A stretch of DNA of 64,000 nucleotides, from NCBI RefSeq assembly GCF_024756255.1, contig NZ_JANUHB010000003.1, positions 186,001 to 250,000 on the forward strand, written 5' to 3'. The DNA is from Massilia agilis. GTDB taxonomy: Bacteria; Pseudomonadota; Gammaproteobacteria; Burkholderiales; Burkholderiaceae_D. The notes beneath the pieces are model-generated. The model was not told the DNA's origin and did not search any database. It was given only the letters and a program-made list of their open reading frames with translations. Shown here one piece after another: positions 33,734 through 42,758 of this stretch (position 1 is the stretch's first letter; each line of letters opens with the position of its first letter). Position numbers and translations under genes: made by a program.

Positions 33734-34938
33734 GCGCCCGGCCTTCCGGTGAGGCGGCCGTAAATGCTCTTGTAGCGTGCCACGCTCACCGGCCAGTTGC
33801 GCTCGCTCTCGACGTACTTGCGTCCCGCCGCGCGCAGGTGCGGCCATTCCTGGCGCGACGCCAGCAGCGCGCCCACCTTGTCGGCCAGTGCGTCGGGGTC
33901 GTCGGCCTTGAACAGCACGCCCGTCTTGCCGTCTGCGATGAGCTCCAGGTGTCCGCCGACGTCCGACGCGGCCAGCACGCGGCCTTGCGCCATCGCCTCC
34001 AGCGGCTTGAGCGGCGTGACCAGGTCGGTGAGGCGCATCGACGAACGCGGGTACACCAGCACGTCCAGCAGGTCGTAATACTTCTGTACCTGGTCGTGCG
34101 GCACGCGGCCTGTGAAGACAACCTTGTCCTCGATGCGCAGCTCCCTGGACAGCCGGCGCAGCTGCCCGTCCTGCGGCCCGCCGCCCACCAGCAGCACGCG
34201 CAAATCCGGATGGCGCGCCGCGAGCCTGGGCACCGCGCGCAGCAGGATGTCCAGCCCCTCGTAGGCGTAGAACGAGCCGATGAAGCCGATCAGGCGCGAA
34301 CCCTGCAGGCCAAGCCTGGTCTTGAGCTCCATGTCGGCCGTGCCGCCGACCGAAAACTTCTCGATGTCCACCGCATTCGGGATGACGGTCACCTTCTCGG
34401 CCGGGATGCCGCGCGCAACGATGTCGCGGCGCAGCCCCTCGCAGATGGTGGTGACGGCATCGGCCTGTTTGAGGGCATAGGTTTCGAGCGCGCGGGTGAG
34501 CTTGTAGCGCAGGCCGTTTTCGGCCGTGGTGCCGTGGTCCACCGCGGCGTCTTCCCAGAACGCCCGCACTTCGTACACCACCGGGATGCCGAAGCGCTTG
34601 CCGGCCCGCAGTGCAGCGATCGCGTTCAGGCTTGGCGAGTGCGCATGCAGCACGTCGGGCTTGATCTTCGGGATGATCTCGCCCAGCCGCCTTGCCAGGC
34701 CGTCAATCACGTCCTTCTGGCTCAGCACCGGCAATTTCGACAGCATGCCTGCCGGGGTGCGGTAGAAGTGCAGGCCGTCCACGGTCTCTTCCAGTGCGTC
34801 GGTGGCGCCCTGTTTGGCGCCCGTGACGTGAAAGGTCTCCCAGCCGAGCGCGCGCTGTTCGCGCAGGATCGAGCGCGTGCGGAAGGTGTAGCCGCTGTGT
34901 AGCGGTATCGAATGGTCCAGGACGTGCAGTACTTTCAT
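33730..34938 (-). CDS. Exosortase A-associated glycosyltransferase (Daro_2409-type, GT4)
   Basis: The 402-residue protein fits the PEP-CTERM/exosortase-A-associated GT4 subfamily: KVLHVLDHSIPLHSGYTFRT then RSILREQRALGWETFHVTGA, DVLHAHSPSLNAIAALRAGK, VIPNAVDIEKF and LIGFIGSFYAYEGLDILLRA. The donor site is VLVYPRSSMRLTDLVTPLKP followed by LEAMAQGRVLAASDVGG. It adds one sugar to the lipid-linked unit. Its ATG overlaps the amidotransferase stop as ATGA, and the same pair is commonly adjacent in XrtA loci. Confidence 0.9.
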   Translation of the reverse strand: MKVLHVLDHSIPLHSGYTFRTRSILREQRALGWETFHVTGAKQGATDALEETVDGLHFYRTPAGMLSKLPVLSQKDVIDGLARRLGEIIPKIKPDVLHAHSPSLNAIAALRAGKRFGIPVVYEVRAFWEDAAVDHGTTAENGLRYKLTRALETYALKQADAVTTICEGLRRDIVARGIPAEKVTVIPNAVDIEKFSVGGTADMELKTRLGLQGSRLIGFIGSFYAYEGLDILLRAVPRLAARHPDLRVLLVGGGPQDGQLRRLSRELRIEDKVVFTGRVPHDQVQKYYDLLDVLVYPRSSMRLTDLVTPLKPLEAMAQGRVLAASDVGGHLELIADGKTGVLFKADDPDALADKVGALLASRQEWPHLRAAGRKYVESERNWPVSVARYKSIYGRLTGRPGA

Positions 34939-36854
34939 TGTGCGGTGCTCCCATGCGCGCCATCGGCGCCGTTCTTGCGCAGGAAGGCGTCGAACATCAG
35001 CACCTGCCACAGCGCGGTGCTGTGGTCGTGGGCGCCGGACTGGTGTTCGTCCACCATCTGCCTGAGGTAGTGTTGGTTGAAGATGCCGGTACCCTCCAAA
35101 GCCGGGTTGAGCACGGCCTGCTTCATGGTCTCGCGCAGCGGCCCGCGCAGCCAGGCCGCGAGCGGGATCGAAAATCCCATCTTCTTGCGGTACAGGATGT
35201 CGTCGGACAGGTAGGGCTTGAGCGCCTTCTTGAACAGGTGCTTGCCTTCGCCGTTGCGCAGCTTCGACGATGGCGGCAGGCCCGACACCCACTCGACGAA
35301 CTCGTGGTCCAGCAGCGGCACCCGCACTTCGAGCGAGTGCGCCATGCTGGCGCGGTCCACCTTGGTCAGGATGTCGCCCGGCAGGTAGGTCTTCATGTCG
35401 ATGTACTGGACCAGCGACAGCGGGTCGTCGGTTGGCGCCTCGGCCGCGTAGCCGCGCATGACTTCGATCGCGCGGTAGCCCTGCAGCTGGCTGCGAAATC
35501 CATGCGAAAACAGCTGCGAACGCACGCGGTCGTTCAGCATCGATACGCCGTGGAAGTAGCCCTCGGTGAGGTCGCGCGCCAGCGCCTCGAAGGTGGTCTT
35601 GGCGCGGAACACGCGCGGCGCCCAGTCGGCCTTGGGGTAGGCGGCGCCCAGAAAGCCGAACACGGGCTTCCTCACCGCCAGCGGCAGCATGGAGCGCACG
35701 CGCTCTTCGCCCATCGCCATCCGGTGGCGGCGGTAGCCGGCAAAGTTCTCGTCGCCACCGTCGCCGGACAGCGCCACCGTCACGCGCTTGCGCGCGAGCT
35801 GGCAGACGCGGTAGGTGGGGATCGCCGAGCTGTCGGCATACGGCTCGTCGTACAGCGCGGCCAGCGTGTCGATGAGGCCGTAGTCGTCCTTGCTGACCGT
35901 CTCGCACTGGTGAATGGTGCCGTAGCGCGTGGCCACCTGGCGCGCGTATTCCGATTCGTCGAAGGCCGGGTCGTCGAAGGCGATCGAGCAGGTGTTGACC
36001 GGGCCGTTGGTCACGCCGGCCATCATCGCCACCACCGCGCTCGAATCGACGCCGCCGGACAGGAAGGCGCCCAGCGGCACGTCCGACACGAGGTGGCTTT
36101 CGACCGCCTCGCGCAGGCGCGGGATCAGTTCGCCCTCGATGTCGCGGTCGGTCATGCCGTAGTGCGGTTTGAACGGCACATCCCAGTAGCGCTTGGGCGC
36201 TGCGAGCGGCTCGCCTGCCTTGAGCGTGAGCGTGTAGCCGGGCTTGAGCTTGCGCGCGGCCTTGAAGATGGTGCGCGGCTCGGGTACGTAGCCGTAGGCG
36301 AAGTAGTCCTCGACCGCGCACGGGTCGATCTCGCGCGACAGGCCTGGTGCGGCCATGATCGACTTGAGCTCGGAGCCGAACACGAACATCCCGTCGGGCA
36401 GCAGCGCGTAGTGCATCGGCTTGATGCCCAGGCGGTCGCGCGCGAGGAACAGCGTCTTGCGGTTGCGGTCCCAGATCGCGAACGAAAACATGCCGCGCAG
36501 CCGCTGCACGCACTGTTCGCCCCATTCCTCCCACGCGTGCACGATCACCTCGGTGTCGCAGCGGGTGCGGAAGGTGTGGCCGCGTGTGGAGAGCTCGCGC
36601 ATCAGCGCCCTGAAGTTGTAGATCTCGCCATTGAACACGACGACCACGCTGTGGTCCTCGTTGAACAGCGGTTGCAGGCCCGATGCCAGGTCGATGATCG
36701 AGAGGCGCCTGTGGCCAAAGCCCAGGCCGGGCTCGACGTGCACGTCGCCTTCCACCGGTCCGCGGTGGAACTGGCTGTCGTTCATCCGGTGCAGCGCGGC
36801 GCGATCGATGTCGCGCGCGCCCTGCGTATCAAACATTCCAACTATTCCGCACAT
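34935..36854 (-). CDS. Amidotransferase 1, exosortase A system-associated (asparagine synthase-like)
   Basis: The 639-residue protein has an N-terminal class II glutamine amidotransferase domain beginning Met-Cys2-GIVGMFDTQ. Cys2 is the nucleophile after Met removal, which fixes the start at 36854 rather than the in-frame ATG at 36893. Further motifs are RLSIIDLASGLQPL and VVFNGEIYNFRAL. The C-terminal synthetase domain has the PP-loop GAFLSGGVDSSAVVAMMAG and VALSGDGGDENFAGYRRHR. Family members amidate a carboxylate using glutamine and ATP. With TviB/TviC making uronic acids, amidation of a sugar uronate is plausible. It overlaps the stp2-type gene end by 13 bases. Confidence 0.92.
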   Translation of the reverse strand: MCGIVGMFDTQGARDIDRAALHRMNDSQFHRGPVEGDVHVEPGLGFGHRRLSIIDLASGLQPLFNEDHSVVVVFNGEIYNFRALMRELSTRGHTFRTRCDTEVIVHAWEEWGEQCVQRLRGMFSFAIWDRNRKTLFLARDRLGIKPMHYALLPDGMFVFGSELKSIMAAPGLSREIDPCAVEDYFAYGYVPEPRTIFKAARKLKPGYTLTLKAGEPLAAPKRYWDVPFKPHYGMTDRDIEGELIPRLREAVESHLVSDVPLGAFLSGGVDSSAVVAMMAGVTNGPVNTCSIAFDDPAFDESEYARQVATRYGTIHQCETVSKDDYGLIDTLAALYDEPYADSSAIPTYRVCQLARKRVTVALSGDGGDENFAGYRRHRMAMGEERVRSMLPLAVRKPVFGFLGAAYPKADWAPRVFRAKTTFEALARDLTEGYFHGVSMLNDRVRSQLFSHGFRSQLQGYRAIEVMRGYAAEAPTDDPLSLVQYIDMKTYLPGDILTKVDRASMAHSLEVRVPLLDHEFVEWVSGLPPSSKLRNGEGKHLFKKALKPYLSDDILYRKKMGFSIPLAAWLRGPLRETMKQAVLNPALEGTGIFNQHYLRQMVDEHQSGAHDHSTALWQVLMFDAFLRKNGADGAHGSTAQ

Positions 36855-38035
36855 GGTGTGATTGCTTGCTTGAGTGTTTTCCTGGGTTTGCACAGCTCGT
36901 CGTACAGGGCCAGGTAGTGGCCGAGCATGGCGGCGATGCTGTAGTGCTGTTCGACGCGCGCCCGGCCCGCCGCGCCATGGTTGCGGGCACGCTCGCTGTC
37001 CATCACGTAGCCGAGCAGGGCGCGCGCCATCCGGTCGGCATCAAGCGGCGGCACCAGGGTTCCGGTGACGCCATCGAGCACGAGTTCGGGAATGCCGCCC
37101 ACGGCCGTCGCCACCACCGGCAGCTCGGTTGCCATCGCTTCCAGCAGCGTGACCGGTGTGCCTTCCGCGATCGACGACAGCGCGAACAGCGAAAAGCTGC
37201 GCATCACCTGTGCCACGTCGGTGCGCGGGCCGGCCAGCCACACGCAATTGCGCAGGCCAAGGGTGGAAATGCGTTCGGCCAGCGCGCCGCGCAGCGGGCC
37301 GTCGCCGACGATCACCAGCCGCAGGCGGTGCTGTTCGGATGGCAGCATGTCGCGCAGGCGGGCAAACGCCTCGACCAGCGTGGCCTGGTCCTTCACATCC
37401 TGCAGCCTGCCCACGGTGCCGATGACAAAGCGACCCGGTTCCATCCACGGCTCGCGCTGGTCTTCCCTCGCCGCGGCCGCGCCGAAGCGCTGCGTGTCCA
37501 CCCCATTGCCGATGAAACGGATCTTCGCGGCCGGAATGCCGACCACGCCGGACAGCCAGCGCTGCAGGTCGGTGGAGACCGGCACGTAGCGGTCGATGAA
37601 CGGCACCAGCAGGCGGCGCAGCAGGTTGTGTTTTCGGTTGCTGCCGTTGGGGTCGCGCGCATTGCGCCCGTGTTCGGCGTGCACGCGGGCCGGCACGCCT
37701 GCCAGCGCGGCCGTGAACGCGTACTCGATGGCGCCCAGGTTGTAGGTATGCAGGATGTCGGGGCGCAGGCGGCGCAGCAGCTTGAACAGCGCGCCGTGCG
37801 TGCCCAGCGACAGGCCAGGCCGCTTGTATAGCGCATGCAGCTCCACGTCCGGGCGCGTGATGCGCTTGGCGAAGTCCGTGTAGTCGGTCAGGCAGATGAC
37901 GACGTGGCGGTAGGCGCCAACCGGCATGCGGTTGATCGAATCGACGAGGAGGGTCTCCAGCCCGCCGATGTCGAGCCGGTAGATCAGGTGCGCCACCAGC
38001 GGCGCGGCTTCCGGGTGCAGGGCTTGCGTTGTCAT
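36842..38035 (-). CDS. Sugar transferase, PEP-CTERM/EpsH1 system-associated (stp2-type GT4)
   Basis: The 397-residue GT4 protein starts APLVAHLIYRLDIGGLETLL and continues with DILHTYNLGAIEYAFTAALA, RVHAEHGRNARDP, IRFIGNGVDTQRF and VIGTVGRLQDVKDQATLVEA. The donor site is FALSSIAEGTPVTLLEAMA. Length and sequence fit the second XrtA-associated sugar transferase group. GGGAGG eight bases before the ATG supports the start at 38035. It follows xrtA with a two-base gap. Confidence 0.92.
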   Translation of the reverse strand: MTTQALHPEAAPLVAHLIYRLDIGGLETLLVDSINRMPVGAYRHVVICLTDYTDFAKRITRPDVELHALYKRPGLSLGTHGALFKLLRRLRPDILHTYNLGAIEYAFTAALAGVPARVHAEHGRNARDPNGSNRKHNLLRRLLVPFIDRYVPVSTDLQRWLSGVVGIPAAKIRFIGNGVDTQRFGAAAAREDQREPWMEPGRFVIGTVGRLQDVKDQATLVEAFARLRDMLPSEQHRLRLVIVGDGPLRGALAERISTLGLRNCVWLAGPRTDVAQVMRSFSLFALSSIAEGTPVTLLEAMATELPVVATAVGGIPELVLDGVTGTLVPPLDADRMARALLGYVMDSERARNHGAAGRARVEQHYSIAAMLGHYLALYDELCKPRKTLKQAITPCAE

Positions 38036-38037
38036 CG

Positions 38038-39594
38038 TCAACCTCCCTTTGCGTCGGCGAGCGCCGCGCCGATGGCGTCGCCATGCGCGGACAGGAAGGC
38101 GCGCATCGCACGGCGCGCTTCCTCCGGCGACTCGGTGAACGGCGCGTACAGCAGCAGCGCCGCGCCGTCGTCGCCGCGCAGCAGCAGTTTCGAACGTGCC
38201 TGCAGCAGCTTGGCCTTGTAGGCACTGGTGGTGTACTGGCCGCCGACCCACATCCACTGCCAGACGAGTAGCGAACCCTTCCCGCTTTGGAGCGTGGTCT
38301 CGGTCAGTGCAAGGGGACGCCCCGCAACCGCTTCGGTCCGCGTTCCGGAAGCCGTCCAGTGCCACGCGTCGTTCGGGTTGGTCAGCTTGTTGAGCGAGCT
38401 GACCAGGCTCCTGCTGCTGTCCTGGTCGCGGTAGTAGAGCACCGTCAGCCCGACCGGCTGCAGGCCGGGCGCGCGCCACGCGCCGCTGTAGCCGGCGCTC
38501 GGCGCGAGGAAGCGCGGCGACCAGTCGGTGAACATTGGCGTGGCGGGCCACGCGACCTGCGGCGCATGAAGCCGCACCGGCGCCGGGTTCGCGTTGGCAT
38601 GCTCGTTGTACTGGGCGAGCGCCGGCCACAGGGCTGCGAGCAGCAGGGTGTACGCCGCCATCCGCGCCATCTGGCCGGGAGCGGCGTGCGTGACGGCCGG
38701 CTGCGCGGCCGGGGCGCTGCTGCGCGCGGCCGGCTCCTGCGCTTCGTCCTCGCGCCAGTAGCTGCCGATCCAGAACATGATGAACATGACCAGACCGAAG
38801 AACAGCCAGCCGTAGATCAGGTGGTCCACGCCGGTGGCGAGCTTCATGCCGGACAGGTGGCCGATCATGACGATCATGTAAGCGCGCAGGCCGTTGGCCA
38901 CGATCGGCACCACCACCGACAGCGCGACGAACATGGCCCGCCGTGTCATTGAGCGGTAGGTCAGGTAGGCGTACAGGCAGCCGAGCGTGATCGACGAGAT
39001 CAGGTAGCGGATGCCGCTGCACGCCTCCACCACCGACCAGGTGCCGGTCGGCAGCTCGAAGCGCGCACCGGTGCGCAGCACGGGTATGCCGCTGGCGCGC
39101 ACCGCGGCCACGGTGAAGTCGGCCGTGAAGTTAATCAGCGGCTGCACGAAGATTTCGCCGAACGGCACGGCGAACAGCAGGAACAGCAGCGGAAACGCGA
39201 GCGACGCAGCCAGGCGCGGCCCGAGCAGGGCCAGCACGCCCAGCGGGATCATCGACACGAACGCATACTGCCGCACCACCTGCACTTCGCCCACGGTGGC
39301 CAGCAGCCAGCCCGCCCCGGCCAGCGCCAGCGCGGCAAGGCCCGGCCACCACGGGGCCACGGGAATGTACGTGAAGTTCTCGCGGCGGCGCCATACCAGC
39401 CACGCGCTGATGGGAAGGATGGCGTAGCCGTGGGCGAAGGTGTCCGAACTGTTCCAGACCGCGACGATCGACTGCACGGTGGACAGGTACAGGAAGAACG
39501 GCGCCAGCAGGCACAGGCCGGCCAGCAGAAGCGCGCCGCGTGCCGCGCCAGGTTGCGCGACGCGGATTGCGTGGGTTGGCGCCTTGGTCAGCAT
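38038..39594 (-). CDS. xrtA: Exosortase A fused to an EpsI domain
   Basis: The 518-residue inner-membrane protein has two parts. Residues 1-285 hold about eight membrane helices and the exosortase active site: Cys192 in VVEACSGIRYL, Arg237 in IVANGLRAYMIV and His258 in GVDHLIYGW. The DTFAHGYAILPISAWLVWRR segment near residue 51 is also characteristic. Residues ~320-518 are a periplasmic EpsI/DUF3485 domain (VLYYRDQDSSRSLVSSLNKL, NDAWHWTASG). Exosortase A cleaves PEP-CTERM signals and is thought to hand the protein to a cell-surface acceptor. The start at 39594 overlaps the upstream stp1-type gene by seven bases. Confidence 0.96.
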   Translation of the reverse strand: MLTKAPTHAIRVAQPGAARGALLLAGLCLLAPFFLYLSTVQSIVAVWNSSDTFAHGYAILPISAWLVWRRRENFTYIPVAPWWPGLAALALAGAGWLLATVGEVQVVRQYAFVSMIPLGVLALLGPRLAASLAFPLLFLLFAVPFGEIFVQPLINFTADFTVAAVRASGIPVLRTGARFELPTGTWSVVEACSGIRYLISSITLGCLYAYLTYRSMTRRAMFVALSVVVPIVANGLRAYMIVMIGHLSGMKLATGVDHLIYGWLFFGLVMFIMFWIGSYWREDEAQEPAARSSAPAAQPAVTHAAPGQMARMAAYTLLLAALWPALAQYNEHANANPAPVRLHAPQVAWPATPMFTDWSPRFLAPSAGYSGAWRAPGLQPVGLTVLYYRDQDSSRSLVSSLNKLTNPNDAWHWTASGTRTEAVAGRPLALTETTLQSGKGSLLVWQWMWVGGQYTTSAYKAKLLQARSKLLLRGDDGAALLLYAPFTESPEEARRAMRAFLSAHGDAIGAALADAKGG

Positions 39595-40778
39595 TCGAGG
39601 CGCTCCCCGATGCAGGCCAGGTTGCTCGGCCAGCTGTACTGCCGTTCGACCCGGGCACGCGCGGCCTTGCCGATGCCGTGTTCCGGCACGCACAAGAGCG
39701 CGGACACGGCCTCGACGAAATCGGACGCGTCTTCGGCCAGCACCAGTTCGGTGCCGGGCACGGCGTCGATGCCTTCCAGCGCCTGTGGCGACACCACCAC
39801 CGGGGTCGCCATCGCCATCGCTTCGAGCACCTTGTTCTGGATGCCGCGCGCCACGCGCAGCGGCGCCACTGCCACCTTGGCATGCGCAATGTAGGGGCGC
39901 ACGTCCGGGACGGTGCCGGTGACAGTCACGCCTTCATGCTGCGCCAGCGCCTGCACGGCGGCCGTGGGGCGCGCGCCGACAATATAGAAGCGCAGGTCGC
40001 CGTGGCGCGCGCGCAGCGCCGGGAAGATCGCGCTCGCGAACCACTGCACCGCATCCACGTTGGGCCAGTAGTCCATGGCGCCGGTGAAGACGATGGCGCG
40101 TTCGCCCGGCTGGTACGGGTTCTCGTGCCGGAGCTCGGGCGAGAAGTACTCGGTGTCCACGCCGTTGTTGAAGAAGCCGATCTTGCCGATGCTCTCGGGC
40201 GCGAGGCTGCGGAACAGCTCGGCCTCGGGCGCAGAGACGAACAGCGAGGCGTCGTACTCGCGAGCCACCCGGCGCTCGTAGGACAGCAGCTGGTTCGCCT
40301 CGTGGCGGTACAGCCAGCTCACCGGCCACGCCTTCTTTTCGGCGTACTGGCGCCATTTGTCCGAATCGACGTCGCAAAAGTCCACCACGCGCCGCGCGCC
40401 CGGATGGTTCTCGGCGTATTGCGCCATGGCCGACGAAAACACGAGGATGCGCTCGATGCCGTGCGCGGCGACGGTCTGGTCCACCCAGCGCTGTAGCGTC
40501 GCGTCGCGGTAGTAGTCGAGCGACAGCGAGCGGCCCTTGACCAGCGCGCCCAGGCTGCGCACCCGCGCCAGCGCCGGGTTCAGGCCGGCGAAGTGGCTGC
40601 TGGCGCACATCGCTTCCACGTGCGGCACATGCTGCCAGTCGGCCGGGTCGTCCACGAAGGTCGCCAGGTGCACGCGGTAGTCCTTTGCCAGGTGCTTGAG
40701 CAGATGGTAGGAACGGATCTTGTCGCCCTTGTTGGGCGGGTACGGGATCCGGTGAACCAAAAGGAGCAGGTCTTCCAT
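39588..40778 (-). CDS. Sugar transferase, PEP-CTERM/EpsH1 system-associated (stp1-type GT4)
   Basis: The 396-residue protein opens EDLLLLVHRIPYPPNKGDKI-RSYHLLKHLA, the hallmark of the first XrtA-associated sugar transferase group. RVVDFCDVDSDKWRQYA, IGFFNNGVDTEYFSPE and ERAIVFTGAMDYWPNVDAVQ follow. The donor segment VAVAPLRVARGIQNKVLEAM ends in the catalytic Glu region. The start at 40778 sits four bases after the FemAB stop; in-frame codons further upstream belong to that gene. Confidence 0.92.
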   Translation of the reverse strand: MEDLLLLVHRIPYPPNKGDKIRSYHLLKHLAKDYRVHLATFVDDPADWQHVPHVEAMCASSHFAGLNPALARVRSLGALVKGRSLSLDYYRDATLQRWVDQTVAAHGIERILVFSSAMAQYAENHPGARRVVDFCDVDSDKWRQYAEKKAWPVSWLYRHEANQLLSYERRVAREYDASLFVSAPEAELFRSLAPESIGKIGFFNNGVDTEYFSPELRHENPYQPGERAIVFTGAMDYWPNVDAVQWFASAIFPALRARHGDLRFYIVGARPTAAVQALAQHEGVTVTGTVPDVRPYIAHAKVAVAPLRVARGIQNKVLEAMAMATPVVVSPQALEGIDAVPGTELVLAEDASDFVEAVSALLCVPEHGIGKAARARVERQYSWPSNLACIGERLEC

Positions 40779-40782
40779 GTGC

Positions 40783-41877
40783 TTACCCCAGGTTGCGCAC
40801 GATGTACGGGCCGAGCGCGTTGGCGACCGGCAGCGGCAGCTTCTTCCACATTCGGATGAAGAGCTGGTACTTCGGGTTGAGCGGGTTGTTGTCCGGGAGC
40901 CTGGACGCGGCATACAGCTTGTACTCGTAGGGCAGCGGCTGCGCGGTGAAACCCCAGTTCTTCTTGAAGTCGTAGGCGCCCGTGCCCAGCTTGCTGCGAC
41001 CGAAATCGAACAGCCGGCAGCCTCGCGCGCTTGCGGCCTGCATCAGGTTCCAGTACATGAAGTCGTTGCCGGCGACCTCGCGCGCCAGCGCCGTGCCGCC
41101 CCCGTAGTAGGGCACCACCTCGTCGCGCCAGTAAAAGCTCAGCACCGACGCCACCAGTTCGCCGGTGGCCGTGGTAATGGTGCGCACCTCGCACTCGTTA
41201 CCGAATACCTGCTGCAGCAGCGCGAAGTACTTCTTCGGGAACACCGGGGTGCCCAGGCGGTGCACGCTCTGTGCGTAGGCGTCGAACAGGCGGTCCACGT
41301 TGTCGTCCACCTCGCCCACCAGTCCGAGCTTGATCGCCTTGCGCACCATGGCGCGCTGCTTGCGCGGGATGGCGTTCATGTTTTCTTCGTCATCGCCCGA
41401 GATCGGTTTGCGGAAGGTGACGTACAGTTCCTTGGTGTGCCACTCGGGGTCGTCCGGGTGCGCGCGGCGCATGCCGCGGTATTCCAGGTGGCCTACGCCA
41501 AGTTCTTGCGCCAGTGCGTGCGCCGCGTCGTCGAGCATCTTGCGTGCGGTGTCGGTGACCGCCGCAACGCCGCCGTACACGCAGAACGGCATCGCCCCCA
41601 GCGAGTGCCCGAACAGGCGGCTCTTGATCTGCGCCAGCGGCAGCACGCCCTGGATCTGGCCGTCCTGCTGCACGTAGTAGAACCAGGTCCGGATGCCGAA
41701 CGATTCCTCGATCACCTTCTGCCATCCGGAGAGGTGGAAGAAGGTCGCGTCGGGGCAGGTGCGAACGAACGCGTCCCAGCGGGCGTGCTCGTGCGGTTGC
41801 ATCAGGTGCAGGGTGTGCGGCCCGCTCGCCAAGATCGGGGCGGCGCGCTTGGATTGTGCCAGTTCGATGATGGTCAT
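40783..41877 (-). CDS. FemAB family protein, XrtA/PEP-CTERM system-associated
   Basis: The 364-residue double-GNAT protein has CPDATFFHLSGWQKVIEESF, VLPLAQIKSRLFGHSLGAMP and IPRKQRAMVRKAIKLGLVGE. GGTALAREVAGNDFMYWNLM followed by FDFGRSKLGTGAYDFKKNWG completes the pattern of the XrtA-associated FemAB group. FemAB enzymes add amino acids from aminoacyl-tRNA (or related donors) to amines on cell-wall precursors. Here the acceptor is unknown and may be the polysaccharide. It starts at 41877 by an ATGA overlap with the deacetylase stop. It is the second FemAB-like protein in the locus (the other is at 21254). Confidence 0.92.
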   Translation of the reverse strand: MTIIELAQSKRAAPILASGPHTLHLMQPHEHARWDAFVRTCPDATFFHLSGWQKVIEESFGIRTWFYYVQQDGQIQGVLPLAQIKSRLFGHSLGAMPFCVYGGVAAVTDTARKMLDDAAHALAQELGVGHLEYRGMRRAHPDDPEWHTKELYVTFRKPISGDDEENMNAIPRKQRAMVRKAIKLGLVGEVDDNVDRLFDAYAQSVHRLGTPVFPKKYFALLQQVFGNECEVRTITTATGELVASVLSFYWRDEVVPYYGGGTALAREVAGNDFMYWNLMQAASARGCRLFDFGRSKLGTGAYDFKKNWGFTAQPLPYEYKLYAASRLPDNNPLNPKYQLFIRMWKKLPLPVANALGPYIVRNLG

Positions 41878-42758
41878 TGCTTGTCCAGGAAAATGCGGTC
41901 CATGCGGTCCCACGCAAAGTCGCGGGTGAGCTGCCGGATGCGCTGTTCCATCCGGTCGATGTTGATGTAGTGCCTGAAGCGCGCCTTGGGCGACAGCCCC
42001 TGCGGACGCGGCTGGCCGGGGTCGATCTCCCACGGGTGGAAGTAAAAGATCGCCGCCTGGCCGTCGATGCGGTTCACGCGTTCCATCATCCAGCGCGACA
42101 GGGTGTATGGCAGCAGGCGGAAGTAGCCGCCGCCGCCCGCGGGCAGGTTGCGCTGCATGAGGCGCACGGTGGTGATCGGCACCTCGAGCAGTCCGTCCGG
42201 GCCAGTCGGGTGGAAGGCAAAGCGCGGCGCGTGCGGCATGCCGTAGTGGTCGTGCCGGATCGGGTAGATGCTCGAGCTGTAGCGGTAGCCGGCGTCGAGC
42301 AGTTCATCGAGCGCCCACAGGTTGTCCGCGCCGATCGAAAAACTCGGTGCGCGGTAGCCCACCACCGCGGCGCCAGCGATGTCTTCCAGCAGCGCTTTGC
42401 TGCGCCGGATGTCGCGCGCGAACTCGGCGCGGCCCTGGTCGCTCGCGCGCAGGTGGCTGTAGCCGTGGCTGGCCAGCTCGTGGCCCTGCGCGACGATCGC
42501 CCGCACCACGTTCGGGTAGCGCTCGGCGATCCAGCCGAGCGTGAAGAACGTCGCCTTGACGCCGTTGTCGGCAAACAGGGCAAGGATGCGCTCCATGTTC
42601 GCCTCGACCCGGCATTCGCGCGCCGGCCAGCTGTCGCGCGAAATGAAAGGAGCGAAGGCGGACACCTGGAAGTAGTCTTCGACGTCGCAGGTCATCGCGT
42701 TGACCACCGGTCCCGTGCTGGCGCGCCCTGCCTGCAGCGCTGGCTCGTTCATCCTCAT
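41874..42758 (-). CDS. XrtA/PEP-CTERM system-associated polysaccharide deacetylase (DUF3473 C-terminus)
   Basis: The 294-residue CE4 enzyme has NAMTCDVEDYFQVSAFAPFI with the catalytic Asp pair, KATFFTLGWIAERYPNVVRA and ELASHGYSHLRASDQGRAEF with the metal-binding H-x3-H. VVGYRAPSFSIGADNLWALD follows. The tail (AIFYFHPWEIDPGQPRPQGL, RFRHYINIDRMEQRI) is the DUF3473 extension specific to XrtA loci. It should remove acetyl groups from the polymer or a precursor. Two ATGs are close (42758, 42752); the first gives the ATGA overlap with the ATPase gene and is used. Confidence 0.93.
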   Translation of the reverse strand: MRMNEPALQAGRASTGPVVNAMTCDVEDYFQVSAFAPFISRDSWPARECRVEANMERILALFADNGVKATFFTLGWIAERYPNVVRAIVAQGHELASHGYSHLRASDQGRAEFARDIRRSKALLEDIAGAAVVGYRAPSFSIGADNLWALDELLDAGYRYSSSIYPIRHDHYGMPHAPRFAFHPTGPDGLLEVPITTVRLMQRNLPAGGGGYFRLLPYTLSRWMMERVNRIDGQAAIFYFHPWEIDPGQPRPQGLSPKARFRHYINIDRMEQRIRQLTRDFAWDRMDRIFLDKQ

